Shown here one piece after another: positions 4,593 to 9,538 of a stretch of 9,538 nt of DNA; within the stretch, counting starts at the first letter, position 1; each line of letters opens with the position of its first letter. The stretch lies in NCBI GenBank assembly GCA_050013795.1, contig JBEKEO010000110.1, forward strand, positions 1 to 9,538, in the 5' to 3' direction. The stretch is from CAWHOW01 sp050013795 (GTDB lineage: Bacteria > Bacteroidota > Bacteroidia > Bacteroidales > CG2-30-32-10). The notes below the pieces were generated by a model. It saw only the letters and a program-made list of their open reading frames with translations. It made no database searches and was not told the DNA's origin. The translations under genes were made by a program, and so were the position numbers.

Positions 4593-5111
4593 ATGAGAAA
4601 AGAAGAAAAAAATCAGATTATCGATTCCTTGGTAGAACAGCTTAATACACGCAGTAATTTCTATTTGACTGATACTTCAGGTTTGAATGTTGAATCAACG
4701 AACAAACTCAGAAGATTATGTTTTAGAAGGAATATTGAGTTACAAGTTGTAAAAAATACTATACTCCAGAAAGCAATGGAAAAGACCAATAAAGATTTTG
4801 GCTCATTGTTTGAAGTTCTCAAAGGTTCTACATCCATTATGTTTGCAGATACAGGAAATGTTCCGGCGAAACTAATAAAAGAATTTCGTAAAACATTCAA
4901 TAAGCCCATATTAAAAGGTGCTTTTGTAGAGGAAACATGCTTTGTTGGAGAGAATCAACTTGATACTCTAATCAATATTAAATCAAAGAATGAAATCATT
5001 GCTGATATTATTGCTCTTTTGCAATCACCAGTTAGAAGTGTCATTGGTGCATTACAATCGGGTGGCAATAAAATATCTGGAATCGTAAAAACTTTATCCG
5101 TTAAAGGGTAA
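4593..5111 (+). CDS. rplJ: Large ribosomal subunit protein L10
   Basis: The 172-residue base of the L7/L12 stalk. The N-terminal domain (about 1-130) anchors to 23S rRNA beside L11; recognisable parts are NFYLTDTSGLNVESTNKLRR (22-41), VVKNTILQKAME (52-63) and LKGSTSIMFAD (76-86). The C-terminal helix (about 133-172, NEIIADIIALLQSPVRSVIG onward) holds the L7/L12 dimer docking sites. Length is typical. It begins 41 bases after rplA, with no Shine-Dalgarno. In E. coli and many other bacteria the L10-L12 complex represses this pair through a long L10 leader RNA; the gap here is too short to hold such a leader unless the end of rplA takes part. Confidence 0.97.
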   Translation: MRKEEKNQIIDSLVEQLNTRSNFYLTDTSGLNVESTNKLRRLCFRRNIELQVVKNTILQKAMEKTNKDFGSLFEVLKGSTSIMFADTGNVPAKLIKEFRKTFNKPILKGAFVEETCFVGENQLDTLINIKSKNEIIADIIALLQSPVRSVIGALQSGGNKISGIVKTLSVKG

Positions 5112-5169
5112 GGGATTTTAAAATTTAATAATAATAAATAATAATAAAAACAATTAAAAACGTAATACA

Positions 5170-5541
5170 ATGGCAGACATCAAAGCTCTAGCAGAACAGT
5201 TAGTGAATCTAACAGTAAAAGAAGTTAATGAATTAGCAAAGGTTTTAAAAGAAGAACATGGTATTGAACCAGCAGCAGCGGCAGTTGTTGCAGCCGGTCC
5301 TGCAGCAGAAGTTGCAGCAGCCGAAGAAAAAACCCAGTTCAATGTTATTCTTAAATCGGCAGGTGCTCAAAAATTAGCAGTTGTAAAACTGGTGAAAGAA
5401 CTTACCAGTCTTGGTTTAAAAGAAGCTAAAGAACTCGTAGATGCAGCTCCAAAAGCAATAAAAGAAGCTGTAACAAAAGACGAAGCAAATTCACTGAAAA
5501 AACAGTTAGAAGAAGCAGGAGCAGAAGTTGAAGTTAAATAA
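5170..5541 (+). CDS. rplL: Large ribosomal subunit protein L7/L12
   Basis: The 123-residue stalk protein recruits translational GTPases such as EF-Tu. Its three parts are clear: an N-terminal dimerisation helix pair (about 1-33, with LAEQLVNLTVKEVNELAKVL), an Ala-rich flexible hinge (about 35-53), and a C-terminal domain (about 55-123) with the GTPase-binding helix region LAVVKLVKELTSLGLKEAK (69-87). Lys76 stands where E. coli has Arg73; as far as I recall Lys is normal here in Bacteroidota. Two stop codons in tandem (TAATAA, 5539-5544) end the gene. It lies 58 bases after rplJ and forms its partner pair. Confidence 0.98.
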   Translation: MADIKALAEQLVNLTVKEVNELAKVLKEEHGIEPAAAAVVAAGPAAEVAAAEEKTQFNVILKSAGAQKLAVVKLVKELTSLGLKEAKELVDAAPKAIKEAVTKDEANSLKKQLEEAGAEVEVK

Positions 5542-5561
5542 TAAGGTATAAAATAAGGTAT
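5540..5561 (+). repeat. Tandem 10-base direct repeat at the end of rplL
   Basis: AATAAGGTAT occurs at 5540-5549 and again at 5552-5561, a 12-base period that begins inside the rplL stop codon. Either copy's ATAAGG can pair with CCTTAT at 5595-5600, so the outer helix of the following stem-loop has two possible 5' partners. Confidence 0.6.
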
Positions 5562-5600
5562 TGACTTCTGCTATTCAGTAGATCAGAAGTCTTTCCTTAT
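5553..5600 (+). terminator. Stem-loop between rplL and rpoB, likely attenuator or processing site
   Basis: GACTTCTG (5563-5570) pairs perfectly with CAGAAGTC (5584-5591). Inside it CTA (5571-5573) pairs with TAG (5579-5581) around loop TTCAG; outside it ATAAGG (5553-5558) pairs with CCTTAT (5595-5600) across a T-rich internal loop. Only a broken T tract (TTTCCTT) follows the main stem, so termination would be partial at most. In E. coli the same gap holds an attenuator and an RNase III site that lower rpoBC expression relative to the ribosomal genes. The structure is seen; the role is inferred from position. Confidence 0.5.
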
Positions 5601-5658
5601 GGCACATATATTTTATAAGTTGTCAATTTACTTATTATTAACTTAAAAATTCTAATCC

Positions 5659-8600
5659 TTGGCTTACAAAGATAATTTCCAGAGAATCTGTTTTGCATCA
5701 ACAGATAACCAATTTGAATATCCTGATTTCCTTGAAATTCAGTTAAAATCATTTCAGGATTTTTTCCAGTTAGAAACTTCTTCTGAAAATAGAAAGAATG
5801 AAGGCTTATACAAAGTATTTGCCGAAAATTTCCCTATAACAGATGCGAGAAATAATTTCGTACTGGAGTTTTTGGATTATTATATTGATCCACCTAGATA
5901 TTCAATTGAAGAGTGTGTTGAAAGAGGGCTGACATACAGTGTCCCTCTGAAGGCGAAACTCAAATTGTATTGTACTGATCCTGAACATGAGGATTTCGAA
6001 ACTATCATACAAGATGTCTATCTTGGTACAATACCTTATATGACACCCAAAGGTACATTTGTTATCAATGGCGCTGAACGCGTGATTGTATCGCAGTTAC
6101 ATCGTTCACCGGGTGTGTTTTTCGGCTCAAGCAGACATGCTAACGGTACGCAACTATATTCTGCCAGAATTATTCCATTCAGGGGTTCTTGGATGGAGTT
6201 TGCAACGGATATCAACAATGTGATGTATGCATACATTGACCGAAAAAAGAAATTGCCAGTTACTACTCTTTTGAGAGCAATTGGTTTTGAAAGTGATAAA
6301 GATATTCTGGAAATATTTAGTCTTGCGGATGAAATAAAAGTCAGTAAATCCGGATTGAAAAAATGTGTCGGAAGAAAACTTGCCGCCAGAGTTTTGCGAT
6401 CATGGATAGAAGATTTTGTTGATGAAGATACCGGTGAGGTTGTATCAATTGAGCGCACCGAAGTAATTATCGACAGGGAAACTATTCTTGAAAATGATCA
6501 TATTGACCAGATTGTTGATTCAGGTACAAAGTCCATCTTGCTGCATAAAGATGAAGGTAATAATGTTGATTTTTCAATCATCTATAATACCCTTCAAAAA
6601 GATACAGCCAACTCTGCAAAAGAAGCAGTTGAATTTATATACAGACAACTTAGAAATGCGGAACCTCCAGATGAAGAAACGGCAAGAGGAATCATTGATA
6701 AATTATTTTTCTCGGATAAACGTTATGATCTCGGTGAAGTAGGTCGATACAGAATTAATAAAAAATTGAATCTTGAAACACCAATGGATGTTAAGATTCT
6801 GACAAAAGAGGATATCATTCTTATTATTAAATTCCTTATTGAATTAGTAAATTCAAAAGCTGAAGTTGATGATATTGACCATTTAAGTAATCGTAGAGTT
6901 AGGACTGTAGGAGAGCAACTATATTCACAGTTTGGAGTTGGATTAGCGAGAATGTCCCGCACAATTCGCGAACGCATGAATGTTCGTGATAATGAAGTAT
7001 TCACTCCAACTGACCTTATTAATGCAAAAACATTATCGTCTGTTATTAATTCATTTTTTGGGACAAACCAATTGTCTCAGTTTATGGATCAGACAAATCC
7101 TCTTGCTGAATTAACTCATAAACGCAGGTTATCAGCATTAGGTCCAGGTGGGCTTTCAAGAGAAAGAGCTGGTTTTGAAGTTCGTGACGTTCATTATACA
7201 CATTATGGACGTTTATGCACTATTGAAACACCTGAAGGCCCTAATATTGGTCTGATTTCTTCTCTATGTGTTTATGCTAAAATCAATCATCTTGGATTCA
7301 TTGAAACCCCTTATCGCTTAGTTAAGAACGGAAAAGTCGAATTTAAGGAGGCTCCTATATACCTTAGTGCTGAAGAAGAAGAAAAGAAAATTATTGCTCA
7401 GGCTAATGCTCCATTATTAAAAGATGGAAAATTTGCAGACTCAAAAGTTAAAGCAAGATTTCTTGCCGATTACCCAATTGTTGAACCTGCAAAGGTAGAT
7501 TTAATGGACATTGCCCCCAATCAGATTGCTTCTATTGCTGCATCACTTATTCCTTTCCTTGAACATGATGATGCAAACCGTGCACTGATGGGATCAAATA
7601 TGATGCGCCAAGCTGTTCCACTTATTAAACCTGAAGCTTCAATAGTTGGTACAGGTCTTGAAGGTATTGTTGCACGCGATTCAAGAGTATTGATTGCTGC
7701 TGAAGGTACAGGTGTGGTAGAAAATGTGGATGCAAAAGAAATAACAATCAGATATACAAGATCAGATGATGAGAAACTTATTAGTTTTGACGATGACGTA
7801 AAAACATATAAGATTCAGAAGTTCCATAAAACAAATCAAAATACCTGTCTTAACCTTAATCCTATTGTTAGCAAAGGAGACAAGGTTAAAAAAGGACAAT
7901 TAATTTGCGAAGGTTATGGTACACGAAACGGTGAACTTGCTCTTGGAAGGAACCTTACTGTTGCATTTATGCCCTGGAAAGGATATAACTTTGAGGATGC
8001 TATAGTAATATCTGAAAAAGTTGTACGTGAAGACTGGTTTACTTCTCTTCATATTGATGAATTTATTCTTGAAGTTCGCGATACAAAACGTGGTATTGAA
8101 GAGTTAACAAATGATATTCCAAACGTAAGCGCTGAGGCTACCAAAGATCTGGATGAAAATGGTTTGATTCGCATTGGTGCTGAAGTTGTGGAAGGTGATA
8201 TTCTTATTGGTAAAATTACTCCTAAAGGAGAAACTGACCCCACACCTGAAGAAAAGTTACTGAGAGCAATTTTCGGCGACAAAGCAGGTGATGTAAAAGA
8301 TGCTTCGCTTAAAGCACCCCCTTCATTGCGTGGCGTTGTAATTGATAAGAAACTTTTCTCAAGGGTAATTAAGGACAGGAAAGCAAAAACCAAAGAAAAG
8401 GTTTTATTATCGAAGCTTGAAGACGATTACAACGAAGCTGAACAGAAACTTAAAGTCAAGCTTGTTGATAAGCTTATCATTCTCGTTGCAGGAAAGACTT
8501 CACAAGGAATTAATAATAACTTTAAAGAAGCTGTTATTCCACGCGGTGCAAAGTTCACCCAGAAACTACTTATGACTGTTGATTATTCTAATGTAAATCC

Positions 8601-9468
8601 AAGCAAGTGGACAACAGATAAAGATAAAAATGAACAGATAAAAGAATTGCTTCGTAATTATAATATTAAACTTAAAGAAATACTAGGCGATTATAACCGT
8701 AAGAAGTTTTCTGCCACGGTTGGCGATGATCTTCCAAGCGGTATAGTTCAGCTTGCAAAAGTATATGTCGCCAAGAAAAGAAAGCTAAAAGTGGGCGATA
8801 AAATGGCAGGACGTCACGGTAATAAAGGTATTGTTGCTAAAATCGTAAGAGAAGAAGAGATGCCTTTCCTTGAAGACGGAACGCCTGTTGATATTGTGCT
8901 AAACCCGCTTGGTGTACCTTCACGTATGAACCTTGGACAGATTTATGAAACGGTTCTTGCATGGGCCGGTTTGAAACTCGGCGAGAATTTCTCAACGCCT
9001 ATTTTCGATGGTGCATCCATAGATGATATCAATGATTATATGAAAAAAGCAGGGCTCCCTGAAAATGGAAAGGTATTCCTGTTTGACGGAGGAACCGGAG
9101 AACGCTTTGACCAGCAGGCAACAGTTGGTGTTATTTATATGATGAAACTTGGCCATATGGTTGACGATAAAATGCATGCCCGTTCCATTGGTCCTTACTC
9201 ATTAATTACGCAACAACCTCTAGGAGGAAAAGCTCAGTTCGGAGGTCAGAGATTTGGTGAAATGGAAGTTTGGGCGCTCGAAGCATTTGGCGCAGCAAAT
9301 ATTCTGCAGGAAATCCTTACTGTTAAATCCGACGATGTGGTTGGACGAGCAAAAGCGTATGAAAGTATTGTTAAAGGTGATACAATGCCCACTCCCGGAA
9401 CTCCCGAATCATTTAATGTATTGGTTCACGAATTAAGAGGACTTGGATTAAATATATCTTTTGAATGA
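5659..9468 (+). CDS. rpoB: DNA-directed RNA polymerase subunit beta
   Basis: The complete 1269-residue beta subunit has the Bacteroidota length (E. coli 1342). Landmarks in order: RSPGVFF (149-155); the rifampicin pocket FFGTNQLSQFMDQ (466-478) to HKRRLSALGPGG (487-498), with the usual Ser473, Gln474, Asp477, His487, Arg490, Ser492 and Leu494; ETPEGPN; active-centre NFEDA (777-781); the DKMAGRHGNKG loop (1047-1057) with catalytic-site Lys1048 and Lys1056; and C-terminal QFGGQRFGEMEVWALEAFGA. The start is TTG at 5659: a stop codon lies in frame at 5653-5655 and no in-frame ATG occurs within the first 100 codons, while MAYKDNFQRICFAS fits the family N-terminus. Thr521 and Ile1177 replace residues that are usually Pro and Thr. 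The gene lies 117 bases after rplL; rpoC should follow beyond the window. Confidence 0.98.
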   Translation: MAYKDNFQRICFASTDNQFEYPDFLEIQLKSFQDFFQLETSSENRKNEGLYKVFAENFPITDARNNFVLEFLDYYIDPPRYSIEECVERGLTYSVPLKAKLKLYCTDPEHEDFETIIQDVYLGTIPYMTPKGTFVINGAERVIVSQLHRSPGVFFGSSRHANGTQLYSARIIPFRGSWMEFATDINNVMYAYIDRKKKLPVTTLLRAIGFESDKDILEIFSLADEIKVSKSGLKKCVGRKLAARVLRSWIEDFVDEDTGEVVSIERTEVIIDRETILENDHIDQIVDSGTKSILLHKDEGNNVDFSIIYNTLQKDTANSAKEAVEFIYRQLRNAEPPDEETARGIIDKLFFSDKRYDLGEVGRYRINKKLNLETPMDVKILTKEDIILIIKFLIELVNSKAEVDDIDHLSNRRVRTVGEQLYSQFGVGLARMSRTIRERMNVRDNEVFTPTDLINAKTLSSVINSFFGTNQLSQFMDQTNPLAELTHKRRLSALGPGGLSRERAGFEVRDVHYTHYGRLCTIETPEGPNIGLISSLCVYAKINHLGFIETPYRLVKNGKVEFKEAPIYLSAEEEEKKIIAQANAPLLKDGKFADSKVKARFLADYPIVEPAKVDLMDIAPNQIASIAASLIPFLEHDDANRALMGSNMMRQAVPLIKPEASIVGTGLEGIVARDSRVLIAAEGTGVVENVDAKEITIRYTRSDDEKLISFDDDVKTYKIQKFHKTNQNTCLNLNPIVSKGDKVKKGQLICEGYGTRNGELALGRNLTVAFMPWKGYNFEDAIVISEKVVREDWFTSLHIDEFILEVRDTKRGIEELTNDIPNVSAEATKDLDENGLIRIGAEVVEGDILIGKITPKGETDPTPEEKLLRAIFGDKAGDVKDASLKAPPSLRGVVIDKKLFSRVIKDRKAKTKEKVLLSKLEDDYNEAEQKLKVKLVDKLIILVAGKTSQGINNNFKEAVIPRGAKFTQKLLMTVDYSNVNPSKWTTDKDKNEQIKELLRNYNIKLKEILGDYNRKKFSATVGDDLPSGIVQLAKVYVAKKRKLKVGDKMAGRHGNKGIVAKIVREEEMPFLEDGTPVDIVLNPLGVPSRMNLGQIYETVLAWAGLKLGENFSTPIFDGASIDDINDYMKKAGLPENGKVFLFDGGTGERFDQQATVGVIYMMKLGHMVDDKMHARSIGPYSLITQQPLGGKAQFGGQRFGEMEVWALEAFGAANILQEILTVKSDDVVGRAKAYESIVKGDTMPTPGTPESFNVLVHELRGLGLNISFE

Positions 9469-9497
9469 AATTAATAATGACTAATACTTCTATACGG

Positions 9498-9538
9498 ACT
9501 AAGCCTAAGAAGCTATGAACTAAGCGTGAGAAGCTCAG
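9498..9538 (+). repeat. Imperfect 21-bp tandem repeat in the rpoB-rpoC spacer, cut by the window edge
   Basis: ACTAAGCCTAAGAAGCT at 9498-9514 recurs as ACTAAGCGTGAGAAGCT at 9519-9535, 15 of 17 bases identical with a 21-base period. Each copy has AAGC facing AGCT, so a small hairpin is possible. A 13-codon frame from ATG 9477 to TGA 9516-9518 crosses the first copy and looks accidental. No start of rpoC is visible in 9469-9538; the array may continue past the edge. Confidence 0.6.

Noticed and set aside
5659..9468. Minus-strand and alternative-frame open frames of 60-140 codons inside rpoB
   Set aside because: All overlap a gene whose product is conserved from end to end, and none shows family motifs.

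Overview
The window is a core translation and transcription locus from an AT-rich bacterium of the phylum Bacteroidota. That assignment rests on the gene order (xerC-like tail, hpf, tRNA-Thr/Tyr/Gly/Thr, tuf, tRNA-Trp, secE, nusG, rplK, rplA, rplJ, rplL, rpoB), on protein sequences that follow the Bacteroidota forms of EF-Tu, L1, L7/L12 and RpoB (about 1270 residues), on the near absence of Shine-Dalgarno sequences, and on a promoter matching the phylum's TTTG / TAnnTTTG consensus. Family and genus cannot be fixed from this sequence. All genes are on the + strand.

Layout. 1-179: last 58 codons of a tyrosine recombinase with its catalytic Tyr. 196-495: short hibernation-promoting factor, the only gene here with a clear Shine-Dalgarno. 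496-680: no gene, but dense signals: a Bacteroidota-type promoter (572-602) abutting a strong intrinsic terminator (602-636), then a leader that can pair with the first tRNA. 681-1096: four tRNAs (Thr-UGU, Tyr-GUA, Gly-UCC, Thr-GGU) in the same order and with the same anticodons as E. coli thrU-tyrU-glyT-thrT before tufB. 1172-2359: tuf. 2384-2420: a perfect 17-bp hairpin. 2441-2513: tRNA-Trp. 2535-5541: secE, nusG, rplK, rplA, rplJ, rplL. 5542-5658: spacer with a long stem-loop where E. coli has its attenuator and RNase III site. 5659-9468: complete rpoB starting with TTG. 9469-9538: start of the rpoB-rpoC spacer, with an imperfect 21-bp tandem repeat cut by the window edge.

The genes form one growth-linked programme. 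EF-Tu delivers aminoacyl-tRNAs, five of which are encoded alongside it. L11, L1 and the L10-L7/L12 stalk build the ribosome's factor-binding centre that EF-Tu uses. NusG and RpoB belong to the transcription machinery, NusG can also link RNA polymerase to the ribosome, and SecE is a translocon subunit. HPF, just upstream but separated by a terminator, does the opposite job of silencing ribosomes in slow growth.

I found no new gene system. The interesting material is regulatory (promoter/terminator overlap, tRNA leader pairing, two intergenic hairpins, the rpoB TTG start) and a few substitutions at normally conserved positions of RpoB and EF-Tu. No database or folding program was run, and statements about family consensus come from memory.
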